Position numbers and translations under genes: made by a program. The notes beneath the pieces were generated by a model. It was given only the letters and a program-made list of their open reading frames with translations, ran no database searches and was not told the origin of the DNA. From Clavelina lepadiformis (lineage: Eukaryota; Chordata; Ascidiacea; Aplousobranchia; Clavelinidae), in assembly GCF_947623445.1 (NCBI RefSeq), contig NC_135242.1:7068001-7132000 (forward strand): 64,000 bases of DNA. Reading direction: 5' to 3'. Shown here piece by piece: positions 37,940 to 49,312 of this stretch. Positions within the stretch are counted from its first letter, which is position 1, and every line of letters starts with the position of its first letter.

Positions 37940-40900
37940 TACGATGTAATTCTGCCACTATACTAAATTCCATACTCGAAGACAATTTTGCAGCACTGTC
38001 AGTTTGTAATACTCTTGTTTTCCTTTTGAATTAATTAATTAATTATCGATAGCGGGATTGGCGTCTTGATATAAAGATTGCCTATCTTTGTTTGTCTACC
38101 ACACCACAAAGCACAATTTATCGTGTGATGCTGAGTGAAGGTTGTATGATTAATTTTGCTTTTAAGATAGCTATAAATACGTGTATATAGGGACTTGCAT
38201 CTTTTCAGTACATGTTTTTGTACATTAGAAATATTATCTGACCAACATACTATTTCTAAGTTAAATGTGTGGGTCCACATATGCTTTTCTGTAGATTTGC
38301 TTAGTAGTGCTGTAGTGCATATTGTATAACACTTTTACTGTTTGATCGAATGTGTACACATGAAGTATCCTTAAATAACCGGTAGAGCCTGCATTTGGAC
38401 ATACAGTATAAGTAAAAAACTGTATTTACATTACACAATGCATTAAATGTTGTAATTTGCTAAGCAGTTACTAAAGCAACGGATGTCGTATATGATATAT
38501 CACTTCTTAAACATGCGTTGTTATCTTGGTTTTGGGCATGTACGGTATATAACCAACTTGATTTTCTTTATATTACGATGTAGCCACGCGTATAGCTTTC
38601 AAGAAAAACTTGTTTGTATAAAAGCCCGGTAAAGCTTGAAGCAGTAAGTTAAGAAAACAGAGAAAATAAAATTTTGACAAAAATAGGCGTCTTTATTGTC
38701 ACATGTGGTTTGTGTTAGCTGTGCGAAGTGACGTGTTTATGGTTGTGATTAACAAACTTTCTCTATACAGTCTCTGGAAGAATTTTTGTCGCTTTTATTA
38801 GTTTCATACTTGCCTTGCATTTTTATTTTTAAAACTGCAGATGACTAAAGTGAACGTGTCAGACTTATAGACACAAAGTGCTTTTTCTCAGTTAACAGAC
38901 ACATGAAGAATGACTTGGCTATTTGAACGTTGTGGTTGATATAGCGTCACCATGCGGTGAATTTTCTGGAATAGTTTGACTTCTCACTTGATCCTGTTTT
39001 GGTATGCGCATTTGTATTGTATGCGTTTTGTGTTTTGTATATCTGCGTGGTTGTGACCGGTAGTGGTAGTGCTGTAACGAAATAAAATTGTTATTTAGCC
39101 TGATTTACTTGTGCGCTCGATATAATGTTACACAAGATAAAGTGCTGTTAGGAGATAAACGCGTCGCTGGTCGGACTCAATCAAAATTTAAAACTATTTA
39201 CAATTTGTATTTAAAACTGGACGCATAACACTAAGCTACCTGAGCATGTTGTAGGGGTTGTAAATTGTTAATTATTGCTCGATTGATTGTTCGCAAATCT
39301 GACTCCATTGATAGCATGTCCATTAACCCTTGGTAGCTTATATTAGTTAAGCATCACAGTACCAAAACCAAACTGTCAAAGTCTTGGATAATGATTTATT
39401 GTTGATTCTCAAGGAAACAGTTACTGTTCTTCAGAGCACAGAATAAAACTGCATTCGGTAGACTTTTAGTACCAGACTCACAATATCAGACCGAACTATG
39501 TCAGAACTAACGCGTTGAGCACTGCATTACGAATGATGTAGCTCACTGAAAAAGTTTTGGAAGTTATTCCCACTTCACAAGTCTACTGGTGAGAAATAAT
39601 TAGGCTTTTGGAAATAATTTGAAACAATGGAGTTCAACAATGTCGATGTTACGTATTTATAAAAACAATTATTTTCAGTTAGTAAGTTTAAGAAGTAGCT
39701 TTTAATATTCCAGTTTCCCACCTGAGTGCCTGTAAACGTCATTGTTATACCTTAAAAACAACTTTACGAAACATAAAAATAAACAGTTGTCGGAAGTATG
39801 TGGTTATTAATTGAATTGATGGACCGAAATTTTGCTTGTGATGTGTGGCAAAATAATAAATGCCATTTTAAGCAAAATTTGAACATGAGAGCGATAATTT
39901 TACAGTTTCTTTATGTCTCTTCCTAAGTATAAGTTAGTCTTAATTACGCTCCTGAATTGCAATCTTTAATATCATGTTAAACATAATGAAAAGTACTCTT
40001 TTAGGTTTAGAAAACGGACCTTTGTCCCCGGGAGCGAAAACCCCCAACAATTTCCTATCCTTTGTTATAATCGCTTTTCTGATTGGACTAACTCGGAAAC
40101 ATAGCTATGGGTGTGGTTCTCATGAAATCACGAAAAGGTTGTTGGATGTACAACTTTAAAACTATATTTTGGCATATACTGTAGGCCTAAATTTTGCATT
40201 TTCATGCTTGACGAATCACAGATTTGGATTTTACCGATCAACTTACTGCATAGAACAAATTCTTCTGTATTGCTGATCGTATATAGTTGCATGTGCTTGA
40301 GCCATTAATATAATCATATAGTATATACTATATACTATATATAGTCTATTATAATTAGCGTTTTAACATTTTGAAGTAAAGTTCAAAGCAATAAAACCGC
40401 TTTGCACAAAACAATTTACAATTTTTTATGTAAATTATATTTTACATCATATTGTGCTTTGCAAAGCATGAAAACATATTTTAACACAACAGTTTTTCCA
40501 AATATTTTTATGTCAAATTTTTGGTAATGTTGTCGTGGCATCATCTTATGTAAAAAGCAATATAGTTTATGCGTTTAAACTTGTTTAGTTTTAATCGAAA
40601 TAAAAAGCTGGCAGTTCAAAATTAGAGCAGCAGCATGGTATGTTTGCTGGAAGTTGTTGCTGGAAGTTATTTCCACTTTAAAAAATCATTGGGTTAGACA
40701 TAATTAAGATTTCGAAAGTAATCAAAAGCAATGGATTTCAGCATTGTTAGCCTTACGCTTTAGTTAGCACAAGAAAACAATGTTTAGTGAGTATAAAATT
40801 TCTTTCTAAAACTTTTGATTGTTTTTGCTTGTCTTTTTTCATTCTATCTGAGAACACTTATACCAGAAGTCGTGATATAAAATTCAGCTCAAGCACAAAC

Positions 40901-43111
40901 TATAATAGCTATGTCATGGAGTTGTGACAAACATAAAATCTATAAACAGAATAATTTGCAGTTATAGGTTTAACAAAGCCCTTTTTAAGCAAAAAGTATA
41001 TTGCTGATTTTTGTTTTATACACTTGCTACAGTTGTGGCCATAGATGCAAACTTTATTTTTGAGTTGCGTTTTCTATTTTCGGTTGTGAACATTAAAATA
41101 TATAGTTACATTAAACAACGTGTGCATCATAACAAGCTTAGTAAAGCCTCTTTGAATAGATGACTTGTTTTATGTCAATAATAAAATAATATCATCATCA
41201 GATTAAGTTCAAAATTACCTGAATCATTTCATCAATGCAATAGGTGATTGTATTTGTTTCATATAGTTGACTAAATGCGTTGTTGATCTTATTCCATCCG
41301 ATAATGCACTTATTTCAACATTTTTAATTTTACAGTATTCCTCTGTTGATTTTATTCCTGTGATGAATTTAATGTGGGCGCCCATTCGAAAATAATTTGC
41401 ACTCAACAAATCAATGGATTAGAAACGATCAAGTTTTACAAAGCAACTGGAATCAATGAAGCGTAACAATGTTGATGTTACGCTTTTTAGCACGAGTGGG
41501 CAATATGCTTTGAGGAATTTTAAGGTGAAGCAAACACTTTTTATTATTCCTGTGATACTTTTTTTCTCTTTATGGCTGGAAACAATAACTATTAATTGTG
41601 ATATAGAATTAAAGTTGATCACAAGCTATGGGTCGTTGTTGTGACAGGTTTACCAAAGTTTAAATAGCCTTTAACTGAAAACGTTTAAAAAATCTTTTAA
41701 AACGTATAAGATTTAATTGCGAAAAATCTATGATTTACTATAGTCGGGCTACCGTAAACGCAAACCTCATGTTCGGTTTTACTTTTGATTATTATCAACT
41801 GCCATTTCTTATTATCAACCATTTATTGCCAGTTCCTTTTGAATTTTGAAGGAATTATATAATACATAGCTTACTAAGCTTGCCTAAATACTTGTATAAG
41901 GAAAATTAATTTGAATATAATCTTAAAAAAATGATAGCAAGTGTTTGGGTTATAACTTTAGCGTGGTGATGTTGTTTGCGCACAAGTAGAAAAGAGTTTA
42001 CATTCTTCTACCATTGCTTTTCTGTTTATAGGGGATATTCCGAAGTCATATACACCTTAGCTTATTCGTAATTGCTTCCTCATTTTGATCATTGTCGCGA
42101 TCTTTTCCTTAGACTTTACTTGCGTGCTCAACAACTTTATGGATGAAAAAATTTTGGTGAGTTTAGCTCTTGAATTCGTGCAAATTGCCGCTTTCTGGTG
42201 AAATAAACTCCATTTTGTTGGTTATTTTATGTGTTTTTTTTTGGGCACATATAAGAAATGGTGTTGTTAGTATTGTTGCAAAGGAGGTACAAAGACCAAA
42301 ACGACAGTCGGCCGAATTCTGCATTTGTCCATTACCACGAATGTTGATTAGCAGTGTTTCTCACTGCAGGGTTAAAATAAAAACGCATAAACATTTAACA
42401 GAAATATCAGAACGATTGTTAAATTTATGCCGCTTTTTTACGAAATGAATTGGACTGTCATTGGGAGTAATTGTGACAAATAGGAATACAACTCTAATTT
42501 CAAATCGAAACTTTTTATAATTCTTTTCTACATAATTTACAAAATTTCTACAAAATTTAAAGCCAATATCCGAAATCTTTTTTCTGTTTTCTGTATCATC
42601 ATAGTTTCTGCGTCACAATTTTAGGTGATATACTTTAGTTTACTGTATTATCGTTGACTTCTCTATCCAGTCGCTTGAATAATACCTAGTTAAAAAACTT
42701 GTTATTATATTATTTTTTTATAAAATTTTTTGTACAATCAAACCTTGTGACAAGTTTTAAGCATGGCCATACAATTTTTTACCCGTCGCATTTGAAATGA
42801 ACACAACAAACGACCGATTGCACAAGTAAGAAATGAATAAAAGAGAAAAAGTTTCTTTGACTTTGAGTTGACCTGATAGTAAAGTCACTGCAATTTCAAC
42901 TCTCCGTTTGGTGCTTTATAGCAAAATTGTCTAGTGTTATTTCTTTAGGAAATTTCAAAGTTTTTTGTTCCTGTAATAGAGATATGATTCGCGATCTGCA
43001 TATTTTAAGCGTCAATTGAACATTTGTGTCCCTTTTAATTATTACTTTTTTAAATTAAAAAGTTTTCGTTTTTACATTTTCATGTTTTTCTTAAAAAATT
43101 GAATGCAACAG
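37940..43111. other. Intergenic between gene E and pseudogene F
   Basis: About 5.2 kb. A frame at 39974-40159 has a hydrophobic stretch ending HSYGCG, faintly like the SYGQ end of the family's signal exons, and another at 42170-42448 has a hydrophobic run then FCICP; either could be a relic of the missing exon 1 of gene F, but neither is convincing. TA-rich simple repeat at 40311-40350. A TATAAAAG box occurs near 38616. Confidence 0.35.
40311..40350. repeat. TA-rich simple repeat
   Basis: Alternating TATAG/TATAC units. Confidence 0.8.
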
Positions 43112-43830
43112 ATTGTACTACCACTATCACGTATCACCTACCACGTGATGGCCAAATCACTGACTACGTTTGGTACAGATCCTTCGTTTCTGGAATGCCC
43201 GAAGTAATTGTTTCAGCCTGGTTTGAAACGTCTGAGTTCAATGCTGACTTTTCGTCGTAAGTTAGTTACGCTGCCAATAACCAAGCCAACATATTACTCC
43301 TGAATTTTCGTTCAGCTACCCGGGTAAAAGCCTGGATGTATGGAAAGAAACACGTGTATGATGTGCCCAATCTCTCTGTTGTGAGTAAAGTACGTCTAGA
43401 TACACCAACAAAGATTTCGTTTGTCTGTGAAATTTCATCAATTACAAAATGTATTTTTTACAGAAAAAAATAACCAAATAGCCTAATCGAAACATTATTT
43501 CAGTTTCATGCCTGTATGTGGTAGTCCGAAAAGACTAAACAAACCGGGATGTACATTAACACACGGAAAACAGCTACTTTGCCTTTGAAAGGATCTATTA
43601 ATCAAGGGGGAAGCATGATATTTGACCAAGACCAAGATGTCGTCAACGTTGGAGACCTTGATCCCAAGCAGGCATTGAAGTTCGTATAGGTTTAATCACC
43701 ATTTAAGCTATCCTTATTAGCTGAATGCTGTTGCCTTTGTTAGTGTTGTTGCTACGTACACCACGTTTTGTGATTTTCTTAACACTTAACAGTGGAAACA
43801 TCACCAACCTCATGATATGGCTTCGTGTTG
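43112..43830 (+). pseudogene. Collagen-pentraxin pseudogene F (head only)
   Basis: Exon 3-like block 43112-43389 (TYHLPRDGQITDYVWY), exon 4-like block 43504-43679 (SMIFDQDQD) and the start of exon 5 from 43793 (NITNLMIW). Splice acceptors remain, but exon 3 has an in-frame TAA at 43258, exon 4 has a TAG where the head reads CVWFS, and exon 5 breaks off near 43830 into a tandem GGCTTCGT repeat. The signal and collagen exons were not found upstream. Residues such as LPLKG and DQDQD place it with genes C and D. A dead gene, older than C. Confidence 0.88.
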
Positions 43831-43835
43831 TATAT

Positions 43836-43862
43836 GGCTTCGTGGCTTCGTGGCTTCGTATA
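43836..43862 (+). repeat. Short tandem GGCTTCGT repeat
   Basis: Three or so head-to-tail copies exactly where exon 5 of pseudogene F breaks off. Confidence 0.75.
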
Positions 43863-44341
43863 ATACTTTATCCATTGCCCAAACAAGCAAAAATGCCAAA
43901 CAGACCGATGTTGGTGTACTTGCATATAAATTATTATCACAGGTTGGGCAAAATGTGATGTAAAACTTCAAAGTTATATAGCCACACAAAACATACTATA
44001 TAATTTAGAACGAATGGCTCGTAACAACATCTATGCTCATCTTTGAGGAGGCTAAATCATTGTATAATATATATTGAAGAATAGATGTAGACAAGAGCGG
44101 TACTTGACAATGACGGCAACCATCAGTGTCACCAATATGTTTTAAAAAGATAGGCGGCACCTTATCAAAATAAAGCGTTTTGTCTAGCAAACATGGTGAA
44201 TAAGCTGCAAACCTTTTTTGGATGACAAAAATGATTACCTTTATCTTGCGCTATCGTCGTTACCCATTACCGTTAATGTCATTACAGTCTATAAATAAAA
44301 GGGGAGTCCACGAAAAAAGATAACGTTTGTTTGTAAATATC

Positions 44342-44688
44342 CAGGCTTGTCCATGGGAAATGTCCCATGGGATGGGATGGGATGGAACAGCACGAATTGC
44401 AATTCCCATCCCAGGAATATGAGTACCAATGATAATAAATTGTCATAGATAGACAACTTTTCTGAACTTTAAAGTTAACAAAGTCAATAAATTTTGTCGT
44501 TTTGTATCTCTCTTTGTACATGTAGTCAATTCTAATAGACATTAGACTTAAAATTCCATAAATTTAATAACATTTATTGAATTGTATTTTGATGGGAATC
44601 CCATGGGATGAGATGGGATGGGACAGGCATGAATTGCTATGGGATAGGATGGGATGGGACAGAAAAAAATGTCCCATGGACAAGCCTG
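44342..44688. mobile_element. hAT-type MITE, 347 bp
   Basis: Ends CAGGCTTGTCCATGGGA and its inverse TCCCATGGACAAGCCTG, flanked by an exact 8-base duplication TAAATATC (44334-44341 and 44689-44696). CAG...CTG ends with 8-base duplications are hAT hallmarks. The inside is GGGATGGGAT-type repeats forming a large imperfect foldback, with no coding. The exact duplication suggests a fairly recent insertion. Confidence 0.88.
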
Positions 44689-45263
44689 TAAATATCTGCT
44701 TGTCATCTTTAAACCGGGTTCGGTTCTTCGAATTAGCTTGTTCTAACAACATCCCTAAATACTTTCCTAGCTTTGTAAAACCGATTAAAACGATGTGAAT
44801 TGTCATTAATTCAGTAAACGTGATTCATTTCGTACGAAAAATGCTGATTTTTGCAAAGTTTTTTTGACGATGCGCATTCTCGCGGTGAATATTCTGTTGG
44901 TATGAAAATAGTCTTAAATGTAAATTCAATTGAAGTTGTTAAAGAAGAACTGAAGTTACTTTATATCTATTTTTCAAAAACTATAAGAATACTCTGATTA
45001 CGAAATTACATACAACATTTTTCTTCTACTTCTCTTCGTTTACAAGACAGTGCGCGACGCCCATTTCATGTTCCCGCGGTGGATCGGTATTCAAGCCCAT
45101 ATCGGATCAATGCAAAGTAGCTGTTGGAAGACTCGTTTCAGCAAACTTGTAGTGGACGTTTTTCTTATAAATTTACATTACTGGTTGGTTAACTGATTAT
45201 AAGATGGGTTTATCATTTAACAAATGTTATCTGTATATGCGCTTTATGTGGCCTTAGTTCAAG

Positions 45264-45307
45264 AGAATCTAGATTCTAGACTACACTCTAGACTAGAGTC
45301 TAGACTT
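45264..45307. repeat. CTAGA palindrome cluster
   Basis: Five CTAGA/TCTAG units forming overlapping palindromes; could extrude as a hairpin. Function unknown. Confidence 0.6.
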
Positions 45308-45708
45308 TTGTCAGAACTTGTTAGTCAGAGCTGATAAAATTGATAGGGCCTAAATAAATTTCAACATGTATAACTTCTGCAGTGTATAGTCGATATACAG
45401 CTGGCCTACAAAAATTAGCAAGAAGCAAAGTTAACTTCAACTGAATATACTTTGTTAATACAAAGGTTGAAGCTTGATAAGTGTTTTGGTAAATTACGTC
45501 CAAGCATAAAACATAAATGAAACTTCCGATGGCTTAATCAGTTCGATTAACAAGCATGAAAATGAAAGATTCTGTATCATTTAAACTTTTTTTCCTTGTG
45601 ATATGCGTTTTAAAGCAGGACGATTTACATCAGTTAATGTTCCTAAACTATGCCGTATTTTTCCAACAAATATAAAATATAGTAACTTTATGACTTCAAA
45701 CAGAACTC

Positions 45709-46014
45709 GTGATTTTGATTTTTTTAATTGTACCACGAGTGTGTATACGGTGTGTACACCGCACGAATTGTTTTTTCGTCATCTTAGTCAGATATATGCA
45801 GTTTACAGCAATCGTGAGCCAGAACACGACTCTGCAGATTAAAAAAAATTCTTCTGAAATCATAAACAAAAACTGCAAAAAGTGCTACAGCACATGCAGT
45901 AGGTGTTGCAAGTTGCAAAACTGTGAAAGTGCAAGGCCCGAACATTGCAAAAATTGTAAAAATTCTGTCACTATATCCAAGAAATTACAAGCGCTAAAAG
46001 ATGTTATGACTTGA
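45709..46014 (+). CDS. Doubtful Cys-rich small frame
   Basis: A 101-codon frame whose last third has eight cysteines spaced C2C3C2CC4C7C2C, ending before TGA at 46014. A separate signal-like frame starts at 45556 (SFKLFFLVICV) but I could not join the two by convincing splice sites. The cysteines come from a TGCAAA-rich stretch, so chance is a real alternative. Confidence 0.2.
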   Translation: MILIFLIVPRVCIRCVHRTNCFFVILVRYMQFTAIVSQNTTLQIKKNSSEIINKNCKKCYSTCSRCCKLQNCESARPEHCKNCKNSVTISKKLQALKDVMT

Positions 46015-46209
46015 GTTGTGACAGACTGACAGTTTCACGGTAATTAGTCAGTATATTTAGGCGGAACGACAATATGCAGTATACTGACAGACTTCACGGT
46101 TTATTTCAATTTAAAACGTTTAAAAAACAATTATTTAAAAAGTTAATTTTAATTACCAAGTCTTAGTCGGAATTTTTAGCTGAATCATTCAAAAGCTTGG
46201 TATATAAAA

Positions 46210-47728
46210 ATGCCTTTAAAAAACAAAAACCAATTTGTTTTTGTAATATCTGTCGTGACCTCTTTCCTTGTTGAAACAAGCTATGGTCAAACCTCAGATC
46301 CACAAGCGCAACATCTGGTTCCTGTATGTGCCTATGTGCCAGAAGCAATGCAACGTGGACATAGCAATGCAGGTAAAAGTAATTTTACTTTTTTTGAGGC
46401 AACCAAACCATGTTTCGAAACGATTTTACTTAAATGCACTTGTGCAATAAAAACTCAAAAACAATTTACTTTTAGGATGTTACAATAAGCATTTAGCTTT
46501 GTAATTATTGCTTGAGTTATTTAAGTGGATGACTAGCAGACAAACCTTTTGCACAATATTTTATCATTTTTTATTCTGAATTTTAGGTTTCTACCGCGGT
46601 GTGAAAGGCGATCCTGGGATTGTTGGTAAACAAGGTCCCAAAGGTGAAAAGGGGGTTCCCGGAGAAATGTGGAATGTCGGTGGTGAGTTATATTACACAA
46701 TCTTTAACAAATCATTACTTGCAACTTATTGCTTTTGAGTAATCATTTAAACTCCAGTAAAACTATTCAATTACATGCTATGCATAATTCTTTGTAAATA
46801 ATTTTGACCAGGCTGTCCAACTATTACGTATCACTTTCCACGTGATAACCAAATCACTGACTATGTTTGGTATCGATCCTATGTTCCACGAATGACAGAA
46901 GCCACTGCTTGTGCTTGGCTTGAAACATCTGAATATAATCATCATGCTACGTGGATTAGCTACACTACCTCGAATCGTGACAATGAGTTTTTTATTGCGT
47001 TTATAAATCCAACTACTGTACGCTTGGCTATAGCCGGCAAGGGGCACGATTTCACGGTGCCACAGTTAACATCTGAAACCAAGGTAAAGGTGAATTTTCC
47101 CGTTGGATGTATCATCTCTGTGATATTTAACTTTGAAGCAGAAAAAATGTGGACTTTTTCATAGTCTGGGCACATGTATTATGGTTATCATCAACTCCAG
47201 AAACTATACTGGATAAATTTGTTTACAAACTTCATCTCATAATGTTGATTTTAGATGCATTTTTGTGTCTGGTTTTCTTCCAAACGTCGCCAAGTTGGAA
47301 TTTCAATCAATGCCAAATCAGTTTCGGTTTTATCTTACACAGGGGAGATTATGAATGGAGGAGCTTCAATGCTTCTTGCTCAAGAGCAAGATAGTGTGAA
47401 TGCTGGAAGTTTAGACGCAAGCCAAGCTTTCCAGTAGGTCTATATAAATGCAATTGCAAACGTTGTCAAGTTTAATTTGAAGTACATTCCGGTTTGTTGA
47501 ATAAACTCCTTCATACTTTGTTGTCACAGAAGCAAAAATTATTTTATTTTCAGCGGCAACATCACAAACCCAATGATGTGGCCTCGTGTGTTGAGTGAAG
47601 ACGAGATTAGCAATCTTGTTCACAGATGTGAGTGTCCGGTCGACCATGCGATTACATTCACCCTTGATCGAGCTGAGCTATATGGAAGTGCTACTTACAG
47701 CATTCCTGATGTTTGTCCAATTATTTAA
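46210..47728 (+). CDS. Collagen-pentraxin secreted protein, gene G
   Basis: Exons 46210-46372, 46587-46682, 46812-47083, 47255-47433, 47554-47728; 294 aa, phases 1,1,0,2. Signal peptide (FVFVISVVTSFLVETSYGQ), linker with VPVC, eight Gly-X-Y triplets (GVKGDPGIVGKQGPKGEKG), EMWNVGG, then the head opening GCPTITYH. Head blocks: EATACAWLET, RDNEFF, MHFCVWFSSKRR, LLAQEQD, MMWPRVLSEDEI, terminal CPII. Both calcium blocks (DNE and QEQD) match C-reactive protein, so this is the best candidate for classical calcium-dependent binding, though the Gly before QEQD is Ala. TATATAAAA directly precedes the ATG; if it is a real TATA box, transcription would begin inside the frame, so the true leader may be trans-spliced or the start lies elsewhere. 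Intact; sister of gene E. Confidence 0.87.
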
Positions 47729-49147
47729 CGAACACTTGCGATACCTATATCCAATACACCGAACATGATTATGATACCACATAAAATGTGATTTTCAGAC
47801 TGCTTTGTATATACTAGTATAATCCATGCATTTTTGTGTTGTTTTGCGGGGACATTTAATTGTATAAAGGCTAGCTTAATAGACAGTATTATTTTAAATT
47901 ACTTTGCGGTTAAGAATGTGTTGAGTCTATATAATAGCAATTATCAGCAAGCCAACTAAAGAAGACAACAAAATTATCAAGCTATTTGCTAAAACGTTTC
48001 TGTGTATAGTTGTATTTCTTTCACGTAGCTCGAGTAACTGTGTCTGTGCTTGACTTCGTTTAAGTATTTACCCATGTACATCTTTGTGAAAAAATGGTTT
48101 GCATACAGGTAAATAAATGTCATTATTAGCCGGAAAACATCTTCGTTTGTAACTGACATTTACAGAATCTTTGCCTTTCGATAAAAATCTTTTTTCAATT
48201 TTATCGACTTGTTCAAATGCCACTAAATAAAAGGACATTGTAAATTGGGAAAGAGGATGACTTCATATAGGGTTATGTTGACCATGGTGTGTTTGTCTTC
48301 CAACGGCGCCAAATCAAAATAAATAAAGTTAAAAGTAAATGTCGGCGGACTGATATTACAGAACGTTAAGCAGAACAATTTGATCGCGTGCAAACGAGTT
48401 AATCCATTCGCAAATATCACCGATTGATGCCCAAACGTTTCACATTCGGTTGGAAAATTGCTGGAAAGCTCTTTCAAGCCATCGATATCAATCTAGCACG
48501 TGGACAAGACTAGAAACAAATATCGTGGAATATACGTCCATCGCATTGTTATTATGTCAAATCGATCAGAGGTTTTAGAAAGGTGTCACATTACACAATC
48601 CATTGAGCAGGTGTAACTGATACTATTGGTATCAACAAAGAGAACAAAGAAATTTTGGGGGTAGTTTTCCGAACACAAAAGCATATCACATCTTTAATTT
48701 TTATACCGGCCAAATGTCTTTATAGCATGGATGCTAATTTAATTGTCAATGGACTTTTCCATGGCGCAACTGTAACGGGTTGTTTGGATTAGAAAAGATA
48801 TCAGAGCAGTTTTGAGAAAGTTAGTAATGCAAATGCTGATGTCATGACAAGGTTTCTCTGTTAGAAAGTATACGTTTATAAGTTTAATAAATGAAAAATG
48901 AGATCGATGAATGGGTGGAGAAATTAATTAGAGACAAAACCAACTGAAATGAATATGGTAAGTTTTTTGGACATATTTAATTTGTAGACAAATTTAATTT
49001 CATATTAAAATTATGGGCGTTAAATGAAAACTGCTTACGCCCCACTTTTTTGCGATCATTTCATAAAACCAATAAAAGGTGTGGTGTATTTAAATTTTGT
49101 ATTGGCTGTTGGAAGCATTGTAGTAAGCTTATAGACTTCTACAACAG
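47729..49147. other. Intergenic after gene G
   Basis: An AATAAA-like hexamer near 48112 may serve gene G. No other gene structure recognised. Confidence 0.35.
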
Positions 49148-49312
49148 GCGGACACTGAGACGAACGTCAACACATCTGAATCTGGCGCAAGTAAACAAAC
49201 ACTAAATGGAGCCAGTGAGTTCAAATGGGAGGAAGTGGGCGATAAGATTCAGGACGATTATGAAAGAAAAATTTGGAATCACTTTTATCAGGAATTTCAA
49301 CAGTGCTTTGAG
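49148..49312 (+). CDS. Isolated candidate exon, unknown protein
   Basis: A 55-codon block, phase 0 at both ends, between an acceptor (TTCTACAACAG) and a GTTTGT donor. It is polar and acidic, with EFKWEEVGDKIQDDYERKIW as its core and an FYQEFQQCFE end. Composition and flanks look like real coding, unlike the surrounding DNA. A mini-exon ATGAATATG before GTAAGT at 48958 would join it in phase, but that is speculative. No following exon was found, so it may be a relic or belong to an unrecognised gene. I do not recognise the family. Confidence 0.4.

Noticed and set aside
39974-40159. Frame ending in HSYGCG as exon 1 of another collagen-pentraxin gene
   Set aside because: Resembles the family signal exon only over four or five residues, lacks the PVC motif and has no donor in phase 1; noted in the intergenic entry only.
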